A stretch of 64,000 nt of DNA from Methylacidiphilales bacterium (GCA_021272315.1 JAJSLI010000060.1:1-64000); one strand, 5' to 3'. Positions 37,202 to 47,512 are shown, counted from the stretch's first letter. Numbers and translations: made by a program. The notes: generated by a model from the letters alone, not told the origin.

Positions 37202-38491
37202 ATGCCCCGACTGCGCCCGCTTCTTTATTGCCTGCTTGCGATTTCGCTGACCGTGCCCGCCCAAGCCACGCTGACCTGGCGTCCGGGCGAAGGCTGGTCG
37301 GACGACAGCGCCGGGTCCGATACCACGGCGTCCAGTTCGCGCGACCAACTTGAAGTGGCCCACAAGCTGGAAGCCGAGGGACGCCGCGACGACGCGCTCA
37401 AGGCCTACAGGTCGCTGTTGCGCCGATGGCCGCTTTCGTTTTTTGCGCCGGAAGCGCAATTCCGGGTGGGCAAAATCCTCGAGGATGAGGCCGATTTTGC
37501 CGGAGCCTTCAAGGCCTTCCAGAAAATGGTGGAAAAGTATCCCTCGAGCGACTATTTCGAGCAGGCGCTGGGCGAGCAGTACCGGATCGCCAACCTTTAC
37601 CTGGCGGGCGAGCCGCAGCGCATCTGGAAAATCCCGGTGGGTCCGTCGATGGACCGGACGGTGGAAATGTACCAGCGGATTATCAAGAACGCGCCCTTCG
37701 GCACCTACGCCCCGCAGTGCCAGTTCAAGATCGGCCTGGCCGACGAACAGGAGCGCAAGTACACCGACGCGGTCGACGCCTATCAGCTCGTGATCGACAA
37801 TTACCCGACCAATTCGGTCGCGGCCGACGCTCAGTACCAGATCGGCTACGCCTGGATGCACGCCTCCATCGCGGGCGACTACGACCTGGGCGCGGCGAGG
37901 AAGGCGGTAGAAGCCTTCCAGGATTTCCTCGTCCGCTATCCGGACAGCGACAAAGCCGTGCAGGCGCAGGAAAACATCCAAAAACTCGGCCTGCGCCAGA
38001 CCCAGGGCGCCTTTGCCATAGCCAAGTTTTATGAAGCATCGCACCCGCCCCAGCCACGCGCGGCATTCATCTATTACAATGAAGTGATCCGCGAGGACCC
38101 GAACGGCGCGGAAGCGCAGGTGGCCAAGAAGCGGATTCAGGCGCTCAAACCGGTCCTCGATGCGCTGCCGGGCGGCGTGGGGCCCGATGGGACGCCGCTG
38201 GTGGCCCAGCAGCAAACCGTGGCGAGCGGACCGAACGCGCCCCTGCCGACGTCCGATTCGAACCCCGGTACGCCTTCGCCCAATGCGGGGCCGCCCGATA
38301 CCACACCGGGAGCAGGCACGCTGCCGACTGATCCGAACGCGCCCGTGACGAGTTCCTCGCCAGGCGCCACCGCAGTCGGCGCCGCCCCCGCGACACCGGT
38401 GCCCTCCGACAATGGCGGCACGCCCGCCAATTCATCGACCAACGCGGCCCCGGTCACCACGCCGCCCGACCATACCCCGCTGCCTCAATGA
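37202..38491 (+). CDS. BamD-like outer membrane assembly TPR protein with Pro/Thr-rich C-terminal tail
   Basis: Signal peptide; AYRSLLRRWPLSFFAPEAQFRVGKILEDEADFAGAFKAFQKMVEKYPSSDYFEQAL and AVDAYQLVIDNYPTNSVAADAQYQIGYAW. Confidence 0.8.
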   Translation: MPRLRPLLYCLLAISLTVPAQATLTWRPGEGWSDDSAGSDTTASSSRDQLEVAHKLEAEGRRDDALKAYRSLLRRWPLSFFAPEAQFRVGKILEDEADFAGAFKAFQKMVEKYPSSDYFEQALGEQYRIANLYLAGEPQRIWKIPVGPSMDRTVEMYQRIIKNAPFGTYAPQCQFKIGLADEQERKYTDAVDAYQLVIDNYPTNSVAADAQYQIGYAWMHASIAGDYDLGAARKAVEAFQDFLVRYPDSDKAVQAQENIQKLGLRQTQGAFAIAKFYEASHPPQPRAAFIYYNEVIREDPNGAEAQVAKKRIQALKPVLDALPGGVGPDGTPLVAQQQTVASGPNAPLPTSDSNPGTPSPNAGPPDTTPGAGTLPTDPNAPVTSSSPGATAVGAAPATPVPSDNGGTPANSSTNAAPVTTPPDHTPLPQ

Positions 38492-39018
38492 AACGAGGGG
38501 CGGCTTACAAGCGCGGGACCCTCCTGGTTCTGCTGGTGGCGCTGGCCTGCAGCGGTTGCGCCGGCTATCGGGTGGGCAACGTCTCCGGGCGAAACGTCCA
38601 GGGCGTACGCAGCGTTTACGTGCCGGTGGTCAGAAACACCAGCCTGCAGCCCGATCTCCAAGTCACGGTCACAAACGCGATCATCCGCCGCTTCAACGAC
38701 GACGGCACCCTGGAGGTAAACCAGGATCCCAATGCCGACTCAGAACTTGATGTGACGATCACCGACGTACACAACACCGCCGTTGCCAGCAGCACGACCG
38801 ATCTCTATGTGACCGCGCAGTACCAGGTGACCATCACGGGGATCGCGACCTTCGTGAATCGCAAACTGGGCCGCAAGATTTTCGAAAACGTGACCGTGAC
38901 CGGCAGTACGAATTTTTTCACCCAAGCCGACATCCAGGAAGGCGAGCGGCAGGCGCTCCCCCTTGCGGCGCAGGACCTGGCGCAAAACGCGGTCAAACTG
39001 GTGACCGAGGGCTGGTAG
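38488..39018 (+). CDS. LptE-like lipoprotein
   Basis: LVALACSGCAGYRVGNVSGRNVQGVRSVYVPVVRNTSLQPDLQVTVTNAIIRRFNDDGTLEV; overlaps the preceding CDS (ATGA). Confidence 0.8.
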   Translation: MKRGAAYKRGTLLVLLVALACSGCAGYRVGNVSGRNVQGVRSVYVPVVRNTSLQPDLQVTVTNAIIRRFNDDGTLEVNQDPNADSELDVTITDVHNTAVASSTTDLYVTAQYQVTITGIATFVNRKLGRKIFENVTVTGSTNFFTQADIQEGERQALPLAAQDLAQNAVKLVTEGW

Positions 39019-39097
39019 AAGCCGCCGACCGTGCGCAAATCTTTGCGTCACGCCGACAAACCCATTTGCCAAACGTCCTCAAGACGGGTATGAGATT

Positions 39098-39634
39098 GTG
39101 ATGGCAGCGGCAAAAAGGGCGCGGAAAAGGACTGGTCCCATCATCACCATCGAGCCTGAGGAATTGGCGCGGGAATTTCCCGGGTGCAAAAATGTTTCCT
39201 ACGCCGCGGGCGCAACGATTTTCAAGGAAGATTCCAAGGCGGAGAGTTGCTACCTCATCACCCAGGGCAAAGTGCAGATTCTCAAGAAAACGCACCGGAG
39301 CGGAAACGCCCTGCTGGCCGAGGTTAAAGCCGGCGAATTTCTTGGCGAAATGGCCATGCTTTCCGGTGAAAAGCGAAGCGCGAGCGCCGTGGCTCTGACC
39401 CGGGTGAAGGCCATCGTGGTCCAATTCGACGAGTTTGAAACGCTGTTGAAACAGCAGCATCCCTTTGCCGGACGCCTCTCGCTTCATCTATCGAGCCTGC
39501 TGGCAACCCGCTGCCACCGCCTGCTGCGTCTCATCGCCCGCCAGCCCGAAATTGTGCCGCTGGGCGGGAAAAAAGCGCCCCCGATTGATGTTCGAGCCGT
39601 CCTCAACCGCGTCTATACTCTCTGGGCCGTTTGA
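39098..39634 (+). CDS. Cyclic-nucleotide-binding domain protein (no HTH seen)
   Basis: AAGATIFKEDSKAESCYLITQGKVQILKKTHRSGNALLAEVKAGEFLGEMAMLSGEKRSASAVALT. Confidence 0.85.
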   Translation: MMAAAKRARKRTGPIITIEPEELAREFPGCKNVSYAAGATIFKEDSKAESCYLITQGKVQILKKTHRSGNALLAEVKAGEFLGEMAMLSGEKRSASAVALTRVKAIVVQFDEFETLLKQQHPFAGRLSLHLSSLLATRCHRLLRLIARQPEIVPLGGKKAPPIDVRAVLNRVYTLWAV

Positions 39635-40403
39635 TCGGCCCGCGGTATTCGCATCCGGACCTGAAACTCCCGGCGCGAAGTCTTTGGCCCTTGTGCTCAT
39701 CCCTGCCCGCAACGAAGCGGCTTCCATCGGCGGGGTGGTGCGCGGATGCCGCCGTGCCGGCTTCGCCGTCCGCGTCATGGACGACGCCAGCAACGACGAC
39801 ACGGCGCTCCTTGCCGGGCGGGCGGGTGCGGAAGTCGTGACCCTGGCCGGGCCGCACCACGGGAAGACAGCGGCGCTTCGCCACGCCATGGCCCGGCTCC
39901 CGAAAGAGACGGAGTGGCTTTTCTTCCTCGACGGGGACGGTCAGCACGATCCGTGCGATCTCGAACGCTTCTGGGAAATGCGGCACCGGGCCGATCTCGT
40001 CGTCGGCAACCGCCTGCCCGATGCGGCGCGCATGCCGCGGCTGCGGCGCTGGGCCAATCACGCCATGTCGGCCCTGCTGCGACGCAGCGGCCTGGTCGAC
40101 AGCCAGTGCGGCTACCGCCTGGTGCGGCGCTCCTGGCTCGGCTCGTGGCAGCCTTCGGGACGGCACTTTCAATTCGAGACGGAAATGGCGCTTTTGGCGG
40201 CAAACCGCCGTTGCCGCGCGCTCAACCTGCCCATCCCAGCCACCTATGGCCACGAAAAATCGAAGATCGTTCCCTGGCGGGACGCGTTGAATTTTGCGCG
40301 CTGCCTGCTGCTCAACCGCCCAGCAGCCCAAGAACGGCAACGAAACGGGCAAGGACTGTTGGAGTTTCTCTCCAAAGCGATATTCTTTTCAGGCGAAACA
40401 TAA
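39588..40403 (+). CDS. Family 2 glycosyltransferase (start uncertain: ATG 39588 or TTG 39684)
   Basis: LALVLIPARNEAASIGGVVRGCRRAGFAVRVMDDASNDDTALLAGRAGAEVV...FFLDGDGQHDPCDLERFWEM...DLVVGNRL...SQCGYRLVRR. Confidence 0.88.
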   Translation: MFEPSSTASILSGPFDRPAVFASGPETPGAKSLALVLIPARNEAASIGGVVRGCRRAGFAVRVMDDASNDDTALLAGRAGAEVVTLAGPHHGKTAALRHAMARLPKETEWLFFLDGDGQHDPCDLERFWEMRHRADLVVGNRLPDAARMPRLRRWANHAMSALLRRSGLVDSQCGYRLVRRSWLGSWQPSGRHFQFETEMALLAANRRCRALNLPIPATYGHEKSKIVPWRDALNFARCLLLNRPAAQERQRNGQGLLEFLSKAIFFSGET

Positions 40404-40467
40404 CTGCCGTCCGCCAGGACCGCTTTCCACTGGCCAGAGCGGATGACGCGTGGCATGATTTTTTCAA

Positions 40468-41556
40468 ATGGACGCACCGTATGAGCTTAGCGGCTTGCTG
40501 ACCTTAGTTGTTGAGCGCCAAGCTTCCGATTTGCACCTCCACTTCGGTACACCGCCGCTGTTGCGCATCCACGGGGAAATCACCCCGTTCTACGGTCCGC
40601 CTCTCGACGCCGATACCTGCCATAACCTCGTTTTCAGCGGCCTGACCGAAACGCAGCGGGCCCGTTTGCAGCAGGACCTGGAACTCGATTTCGTCCTCGA
40701 TGTTCACGAGCTCGGACGCTTCCGGTGCAATGCCCATTACTCGCGCGGCTGCGTCGAGGGGGTTTACCGCCATATCCCCCGCGTCGTGCCCGATCTTCAG
40801 ACCCTGGGGCACCGGCCCATCGTTACGGAGCTATGCCGGCGCACCGAGGGGCTGATCCTGTTGACGGGCCACTCCGGGGCGGGCAAGACGACGACCATGG
40901 CCTCGATGGTCGAATGCATCGGCCAATCCCGCTCGGCCGTGATCATCACCATCGAAGACCCGATCGAATACAATTTTGACAACGCGCTTGGCATCGTCAA
41001 ACAACGCGAAGTCGGCACCGATACAAAATCGTTTGCGGGAGGCCTGCGGCAGACTTCCCGGCAGGACCCCGATGTGATCGTCATCGGCGAAATGCGCGAC
41101 ACCGAGACGATGCAGGCGGCGCTCATCGCCGCCGAGACGGGCCACCTCGTCATCGGCACGCTCCACACCATCGACGCCGCCAAGACGGTCGACCGCATCG
41201 TCAACGCTTTCCCAGGCGAGCAGCAGAACCAGGTCACCACACAACTGGGCAACACTCTTCTGGCGATAATCTCCCAGCGACTACTGCCTCGCGCCGACGG
41301 CCAGGGCCGCGTGCTGGCCGTCGAGACGGTGATCGTCAACGCCGCCGTCCGCGCCTGCATCCGGGACCACAAGCCGCACTTGATCATCGGCCAGATCGAG
41401 ATTGGAGGCCATGAGGGCATGAATACGCTCGACGAGAGCCTCGCCCAACTGACCGAGAAAGGCCTGATCACCTACGAGGAAGCGATCATGAATGCGCGCG
41501 ACCCGGACCGCATTCCCAAGCCGGAGGTGAAGAAAAAGAAGGGCCTTTTCGGTTAG
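40468..41556 (+). CDS. pilT: PilT-like type IV pilus retraction ATPase
   Basis: ASDLHLHFGTPPLLRIHGEI, LILLTGHSGAGKTTTMASMVE, IEDPIEYNF, QTSRQDPDVIVIGEMRDTETMQAALIAAETGHLVIGTLHT. Confidence 0.92.
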   Translation: MDAPYELSGLLTLVVERQASDLHLHFGTPPLLRIHGEITPFYGPPLDADTCHNLVFSGLTETQRARLQQDLELDFVLDVHELGRFRCNAHYSRGCVEGVYRHIPRVVPDLQTLGHRPIVTELCRRTEGLILLTGHSGAGKTTTMASMVECIGQSRSAVIITIEDPIEYNFDNALGIVKQREVGTDTKSFAGGLRQTSRQDPDVIVIGEMRDTETMQAALIAAETGHLVIGTLHTIDAAKTVDRIVNAFPGEQQNQVTTQLGNTLLAIISQRLLPRADGQGRVLAVETVIVNAAVRACIRDHKPHLIIGQIEIGGHEGMNTLDESLAQLTEKGLITYEEAIMNARDPDRIPKPEVKKKKGLFG

Positions 41557-41586
41557 GGTGTGCTTTCACACCCCAGGCATGCCTCC

Positions 41587-41949
41587 ATGAACGCCGGGAC
41601 GGTGACGACGCTCCTGCAGACGGCGGTCAATTCGCTCGGCCAGCCGATCGAGTATCCGCGCGGCGGCACGCCCGAGGTCACCGCGTTCCTGGTTGAGATG
41701 GCGCCGGGCGAGGAGACCGGCTGGCACCAGCACCCGGTGCCGCTGCTCGGCTACATTCTCGAGGGACAGATCACGGTCCACCAGGCCGGTGGCGAAAAGC
41801 GGACGGTGTACGCGGGCGGGGTGTCGCTTGAAAGCGTTGGTGTGCTCCACAACGGCGTCAACGACGGACCGGTCCCGGTGAAGATGATTGTCTTCGCCGC
41901 CGGGCTCAAGGACGTGCCGATTACTATTGAGAAAAGAGATCGGCCTTGA
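41587..41949 (+). CDS. Cupin-domain protein
   Basis: GEETGWHQHPVPLLGYILEGQITVHQAGGEKRTVYAGGVSLESVGVLHNGVN. Confidence 0.88.
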   Translation: MNAGTVTTLLQTAVNSLGQPIEYPRGGTPEVTAFLVEMAPGEETGWHQHPVPLLGYILEGQITVHQAGGEKRTVYAGGVSLESVGVLHNGVNDGPVPVKMIVFAAGLKDVPITIEKRDRP

Positions 41950-42082
41950 ACTCGTTCCCTATTCCCCTCTCCTTTTGAAAGTCCGGCGCGGCATCGCGCG
42001 TTAGTCGGACGACTTTTTACGAAAAAAACGGGATAGCGCAGGTTCTTCTCGCCGCTCGCCGATTCGGCATTAAATTAGGAGC

Positions 42083-45000
42083 GTGCCCGCGCCGGAAACC
42101 TTTGTCCATCTTCACGTCCACTCCGAGTACAGCCTGCTCGACGGGGCGTGCCGCATCCCGGAACTGGCCAAGCGCGCGGCGGAACTGAAGATGCCCGCGC
42201 TGGCGCTGAGCGACCACGGCAATCTCTTTGGCGCGATCGAGTTTTACAAGGAATGCCGCGCCAACGGCGTGAAACCGATCATCGGGTGCGAGGTCTACCT
42301 CGCGCCGGGCGACCTGGAGGACAAAAAGGCCAACAGCGCCAAGGAAGCCTCCACCCATTTCCTCCTCCTGGCCAAGAACGAGACGGGCTACAGGAACCTG
42401 GTCAAACTCGTCTCGATTGCCCACCTCGAGGGGATGTACTACAAGCCGCGCATCGATAAAAAAAGACTCGAGCAGCACAAGGAAGGCCTCATCGGCACGA
42501 GCGCCTGCCTGGCCGGCGAGGTGGCCCGCCACATCCTGGCCGGCCGGGCAAAGGACGCCGAGAAATCGATCGATGATTTCCGGAACATATTTGCGCCGGG
42601 CGATTTTTATCTCGAGATCGCCGACCACGGCATCCCGCAGCAAAAGACGGTGGCGGCGGAGCTGCTCCGGTACGGACGGAAGTTCGGGCTGAAAATCGTG
42701 GCGACGAACGACGTCCATTACCTGCGCAAGGAGCACGCCGAGGCGCATGACGTCCTGCTCTGCATCCAGACCGGCGCGAAAATCACCGACGAAAACCGGA
42801 TGCGCTACAGCTCGGCCGAGTTTTACCTGAAGACGCCCGAGGAAATGGCGGCCCTCTTCCGGGAAACGCCGGAGGCGCTGGCCGCGACGATCGAGATCGC
42901 CGAAAAGTGCGACGTGACGATCGAGCTGGGCAAAGACAAGTTTCCAGACTACGCGGTGCCGCAAGGCGAGACAAGCGAGGGCTATCTGCGGCGCCTATGC
43001 GAGAAGGGCCTCGAGCGGCGGTTCGGCGGGCGGGCGAAGGACCCGGAGTTGCGCCAACGGCTGGACTACGAACTGGACGTCCTGGGCAAGACCGGCTTCA
43101 CGAGCTACGTCCTCATCGTCTGGGACTTCATCGACTACGCCAAACGCAACGGCATTCCGGTCGGGCCGGGCCGCGGCAGCGCGGCGGGGAGTCTGGTCGC
43201 GTATGTGCTGGGGATCACCGATCTGGACCCGCTGGCGTACGGGCTTTTCTTCGAGCGGTTCCTCAATCTCGAACGCATTTCACCACCCGATATCGACGTC
43301 GACTTCTGCTACAACCGGCGGGGCGAGGTGATTGAGTACGTCCGGAAAAAATACGGGGAAAAATCGGTGGCTCAGATCATCACCTTCGGAACGCTCGGCG
43401 CGAAAATGGCCATCCGCGACGTGGGCCGCGTGATGGGGCTGAGCTATGGCGAGGCTGATCGGCTAGCCAAGATGATCCCGTTCGACCCGAAAATGACGCT
43501 GGAGAAGGCGTTGGCCGAGAACCCCGAATTCAAACGGGCCTACGACGAGGAAGAGATCAGCCGGGCGGTAATCGATTCAGCCAAAACACTCGAGGGGGTA
43601 TCGCGCCAAGCGGGCGTACACGCCGCGGGCGTGGTGATTTCGGACCACGACCTGACCGATTACGTGCCGCTGACGAAGGACGATCACGACGGCATCGTAA
43701 CGCAGTACTCGATGGAACCACTGGGCGAACTCGGCCTGCTCAAGATGGACTTCCTCGGCCTGAAAACACTGACCGTGATCCAGGACGCACTCAAGCTGAT
43801 CGAGCAGACGACGGGACAGAAAATCGACCCACTCGAAATTCCCCTCGACGATCCGGAAGCCTTCGAGCTACTGAGCCGCGCGCAGAATGTCGGCCTGTTC
43901 CAGGTGGAATCACCCGGCATGTGCGATCTCTGCCGCCGCCTCAAGCCGCGGCACATCGAGGACATCATCGCGCTGGTGGCCCTCTACCGGCCCGGCCCGA
44001 TGGAAAACATTCCGGCCTATTCCGAGCGGAAACTGGGTACGGTCGAAATCAAATACGACCATCCGTTGCTCGAACCGATCCTGAAAAACACCTACGGGGT
44101 GATGATCTACCAGGAACAGGTGATGCAGGCCGCCCAGGTGCTGGCCGGGTACACGCTGGGCAGCGCCGACATTTTGCGCCGCGCCATGGGCAAGAAAAAG
44201 CCGGAGGAGATGGCCAAGCAGCGGGCGATTTTTGTCGAGGGCTGCGCGAAAACGAACGGGATTCCAGAGGAGAAGGCAAACCAGCTATTCGACGTACTGG
44301 ACAAGTTCGCCGGGTACGGTTTCAACAAGGCGCACAGCGCCTGCTACGGCATTCTGGCCTACCAGACGGCGTGGTTGAAGGCGCGCCACCCGGTCGAGTT
44401 CATGGCCGCGTTGCTTTCCAACGAACTCGACAACACCGACAAAATTTCGCTGTTCGTGGCTGAGGCGAAGTCCCTGGGCATTGCAGTGCTGCCGCCAAGC
44501 GTAAACGAAAGCGGAAGCGTCTTCACGGTGAAGGAAAAGTCGATCCGGTTCGGCCTTTCGGCGGTGAAGAACGTGGGCGAGGCGGCGGTGAAGCTCATCA
44601 TCGATGCGCGCGACAAGGGCGGCCCATTCCGCGACCTGCACGATCTCTGTTCGCGGGTGGAATCACGCGCTTTCAACAAGAAGCTGCTGGAGAGCCTGGT
44701 GAAGTGCGGCGCCTGCGATGATTTCGGGCCGAACCGCGCCGAACTGGCCGCACAAGTCGACGGGGCGCTGGCCCAGGCGAGCGCACAGGCCCGCGACCGG
44801 GACGCCGGGCAGTCGTCGCTGCTCGACCTGCTCGGGCCGATGGAACCGGCGGCGAAAAAAACCAACGGCGCGGCCAAGGCAACCGCGCTGCCCGAGTGGT
44901 CCCCGCGGGAACGGCTCGGCTACGAGAAGGAACTCCTCGGCTTTTACATCACGGGGCATCCACTCGATGAATATCGCGCCGAATTGGAGGCTTTTCAGGT

Positions 45001-45601
45001 CCACACCATCGCGCAACTGAAGGAAATTGCCGAGGAGATCGACACGCGGGTATGCGGGCTCATCACGAAGGTCGAAGTCCGCGTGACCAAGGAAGGTAAA
45101 AAGCCATGGGCCCGGGTGACCTTCGAGGACCAGACCTCCGCGATGGAGGCGATGGTATTCCCAGACAACTACGCCGCGCTGCCGCGTCCGCTCAGCCTGG
45201 GCGACGTGGTGGTGATTTCGGGCCAGCTTGACCGGCGCGACGAGCAGCCCAAGCTCCGCGTTGCACAGGTATTGTGGCAGACGGAGGCAGGCGAGCAACT
45301 TTTGCGCGAGCTGGTGCTGCATCTGCCGCTGGAGGACTGGCCCGAGCCGGCCCGCTGGGTCCAGTTGCGCGAGCTGGTCATGGATGCGCCGGGGCCGGTG
45401 AAATTGCGGCTGATCTGCTCAAAAGTAAACGGCGGCGATGAACGATCCAGCATCGAACTCGCGCCAGCCGACCACTACGGTGTGGCGTGGTCACCCGAGT
45501 TCAAGACGCGCCTAGAGAATTTCCTCGACGGCGCTCGGTACGAGCTGCGCGCCGATCCCCGCATCACACGGCAGAAGCGGAAGCCTTGGCAGAAGAAGTG
45601 A
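42083..45601 (+). CDS. dnaE: DNA polymerase III subunit alpha
   Basis: PHP domain FVHLHVHSEYSLLDGACRI, polymerase PGRGSAAGSLVAYVLGITDLDPL...PPDIDVDFCYNRRGEVIEYV, YGFNKAHSACYGILAYQTAWLKA; 1172 aa (GTG start). Confidence 0.97.
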   Translation: MPAPETFVHLHVHSEYSLLDGACRIPELAKRAAELKMPALALSDHGNLFGAIEFYKECRANGVKPIIGCEVYLAPGDLEDKKANSAKEASTHFLLLAKNETGYRNLVKLVSIAHLEGMYYKPRIDKKRLEQHKEGLIGTSACLAGEVARHILAGRAKDAEKSIDDFRNIFAPGDFYLEIADHGIPQQKTVAAELLRYGRKFGLKIVATNDVHYLRKEHAEAHDVLLCIQTGAKITDENRMRYSSAEFYLKTPEEMAALFRETPEALAATIEIAEKCDVTIELGKDKFPDYAVPQGETSEGYLRRLCEKGLERRFGGRAKDPELRQRLDYELDVLGKTGFTSYVLIVWDFIDYAKRNGIPVGPGRGSAAGSLVAYVLGITDLDPLAYGLFFERFLNLERISPPDIDVDFCYNRRGEVIEYVRKKYGEKSVAQIITFGTLGAKMAIRDVGRVMGLSYGEADRLAKMIPFDPKMTLEKALAENPEFKRAYDEEEISRAVIDSAKTLEGVSRQAGVHAAGVVISDHDLTDYVPLTKDDHDGIVTQYSMEPLGELGLLKMDFLGLKTLTVIQDALKLIEQTTGQKIDPLEIPLDDPEAFELLSRAQNVGLFQVESPGMCDLCRRLKPRHIEDIIALVALYRPGPMENIPAYSERKLGTVEIKYDHPLLEPILKNTYGVMIYQEQVMQAAQVLAGYTLGSADILRRAMGKKKPEEMAKQRAIFVEGCAKTNGIPEEKANQLFDVLDKFAGYGFNKAHSACYGILAYQTAWLKARHPVEFMAALLSNELDNTDKISLFVAEAKSLGIAVLPPSVNESGSVFTVKEKSIRFGLSAVKNVGEAAVKLIIDARDKGGPFRDLHDLCSRVESRAFNKKLLESLVKCGACDDFGPNRAELAAQVDGALAQASAQARDRDAGQSSLLDLLGPMEPAAKKTNGAAKATALPEWSPRERLGYEKELLGFYITGHPLDEYRAELEAFQVHTIAQLKEIAEEIDTRVCGLITKVEVRVTKEGKKPWARVTFEDQTSAMEAMVFPDNYAALPRPLSLGDVVVISGQLDRRDEQPKLRVAQVLWQTEAGEQLLRELVLHLPLEDWPEPARWVQLRELVMDAPGPVKLRLICSKVNGGDERSSIELAPADHYGVAWSPEFKTRLENFLDGARYELRADPRITRQKRKPWQKK

Positions 45602-45657
45602 ATTCGGCGCGGGCGAATGGCCTGCTGGTGAGCGATGAAGGTAGGTTTCGATCGCCG

Positions 45658-46644
45658 CTACGACTTGAGAATCCTGTCGATTTCAGCGAGTTCGGCAGGT
45701 GAGAAATTGAGATTGTCGAGGGCCATAAGGTTGGCGTCGAGTTGAGCGGTGGAGCTGGCGCCGATGAGCGCGCTCGTCACGGCGGGGAGCCGCAGGACCC
45801 AGGCGAGGGCCATCTCCGCGAGCGATTGCCTGCGCTTTTCGGCAAGAGTGTTGAGGGCACGGATGCGGGGAAGGTTTTTTTCGACCTCAGGCTTTTTGAG
45901 AAAACCGTCGCGACCGACACGGGAATCTTTCGGGAAATCCTTGAGGTAGCGGTCAGTGAGCTGGCCCTGGGCCAAGGGCGAAAAGGGAATGCAGCCGATG
46001 CCTTCCTGTTCGAGGACCCGGGTGAGGCCATCCTCGATCCAGCGGTTAAACATGCTGTACTTGGGCTGGTGGATGAGGCAGGGGGTGCCGAGCCGGCGCA
46101 GGATGTCGGCGGCGCGCTTGGTTTCCTCTGCATTGTAGTTGGAGATACCGGCATAAAGGGCCTTGCCCTGGCGTACGGCGTGGTCGAGCGCGCCCAAGGT
46201 CTCCTCCAGCGGCGTCTGCGGGTCGGGCCGGTGATGGTAGAAGATGTCTACGTAATCGAGACCCATGCGCTTGAGGCTCTGGTCGAGGCTGGCGAGGAGA
46301 TACTTGCGGGAACCCCACTCGCCGTAGGGGCCCGGATACATGTAATAGCCGGCCTTGGTGGAAATGATGAGTTCGTCGCGATAAGGGGCGAGATCCTCAC
46401 GCAGGACGCGGCCAAAGTTGCTCTCTGCGGAGCCGGGCGGTGGGCCGTAGTTGTTGGCGAGATCGAAATGGGTGATGCCGAGGTAGAAGGCATGGAGGAT
46501 GAGATCGCGAGCCGTGCGGGCGGAGTCGGCATCGCCGAAGTTATGCCAGAGACCGAGGGATAGCCGGGGCAGGAGCAGGCCGCTGCGCCCGCAGCGCTGA
46601 TACTTCATCTTGTCATAACGAGTAGAGTTGGGCTGATATTCCAT
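45658..46644 (-). CDS. Aldo/keto reductase (YghZ/Kv-beta-like)
   Basis: MKYQRCGRSGLLLPRLSLGLWHNFG...ITHFDLANNYGPPPGSAESNFGRVL...YVDIFYHHRPDPQTPLEETLGALDHAVRQGKALYAGISNY. Confidence 0.93.
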   Translation of the reverse strand: MEYQPNSTRYDKMKYQRCGRSGLLLPRLSLGLWHNFGDADSARTARDLILHAFYLGITHFDLANNYGPPPGSAESNFGRVLREDLAPYRDELIISTKAGYYMYPGPYGEWGSRKYLLASLDQSLKRMGLDYVDIFYHHRPDPQTPLEETLGALDHAVRQGKALYAGISNYNAEETKRAADILRRLGTPCLIHQPKYSMFNRWIEDGLTRVLEQEGIGCIPFSPLAQGQLTDRYLKDFPKDSRVGRDGFLKKPEVEKNLPRIRALNTLAEKRRQSLAEMALAWVLRLPAVTSALIGASSTAQLDANLMALDNLNFSPAELAEIDRILKS

Positions 46645-46933
46645 GACCCCATAAACTGGTAGGCCCGAGCGGCAAGGTCAACATTAGAACTTGTCTCAAA
46701 ATGGCAGTGACCTCGGAAGAGATCATCCGTCTTACATTAGTGGGAGATTAAGAATTGGTTAGGATTATCTCGCTGACTAAATCAATAACATGAAAACCTT
46801 GCGGTATTTTATCGAGACAGAGCCGATTATTCGCGCTTTGGCTTCGAAAGCACGGCGGCATAGCCCGTCGCTTCCAGATAATTGTTTAAATCTCGTGTTG
46901 CACGAATCTACCAGCGGCTAAGATGAATACGGC

Positions 46934-47512
46934 ATGGATCAACCAATCGACGTCGCCCGATGTTTGCAGCGATGGCAAAGGGGCGACCAAAGCGCGGCCG
47001 AGGAGCTTATCGCCCACCTTTACCCCGTCATCTCAAGGATCGTGCGGATTCACCTGCCGCGCCGCGAACATGAGGACGACCTGATCCAGGAAATTTTGAT
47101 GAAGACGTTTGCAAAACTGCACCAATACAAGGGCGACGCGCCGCTGACCCACTGGGTCTCGCGGCTGTCACTGACAACGTGCCTGGACAAGTTGCGGGCG
47201 CAGAAAATCCGCCCGGAAATCCGCTGGACCGACCTGACGCCGGAGGAGTCTGACGTTTTCGACGCGACCTGGTTCGAAGGCAGCACCCGCGACGCGACGG
47301 ACGTGATCCATGCGCGCGACCTGGTGGACAAACTGCTCTCAACCCTGGAGGCGGAAGACCGCAGCCTGATTCTGATGGTCGACCTGGAAGGACACTCGCT
47401 CGAGGAAATTTCCGAGACAACCGGCTGGGGCGTCTCCAAGATTAAGATGCGGCTGTTCCGCATCCGCAACCAACTTCGCAAAACGATTCAAACCCTGGAA
47501 CAACGACCATGA
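46934..47512 (+). CDS. ECF-family RNA polymerase sigma factor
   Basis: Region 2 REHEDDLIQEILMKTFAKLHQYKGDAPLTHWVSRLSLTTCLDKLR; region 4 LEAEDRSLILMVDLEGHSLEEISETTGWGVSKIKMRLFRIRNQLRK. Confidence 0.92.
   Translation: MDQPIDVARCLQRWQRGDQSAAEELIAHLYPVISRIVRIHLPRREHEDDLIQEILMKTFAKLHQYKGDAPLTHWVSRLSLTTCLDKLRAQKIRPEIRWTDLTPEESDVFDATWFEGSTRDATDVIHARDLVDKLLSTLEAEDRSLILMVDLEGHSLEEISETTGWGVSKIKMRLFRIRNQLRKTIQTLEQRP

Noticed and set aside
37007-38215. 402-aa - strand ORF
   Set aside because: Covers the tRNA-Leu gene and is antisense to the BamD-like gene.
46684-46789. Possible insertion-sequence remnant (gaacttgtctcaaaa...)
   Set aside because: No paired terminal inverted repeat or transposase fragment could be identified.
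46790-46921. 43-aa ORF MKTLRYFIETEPIIRALASKARRHSPSLPDNCLNLVLHESTSG upstream of the sigma factor
   Set aside because: Short and no recognisable family; cannot distinguish it from a chance ORF in the promoter region.
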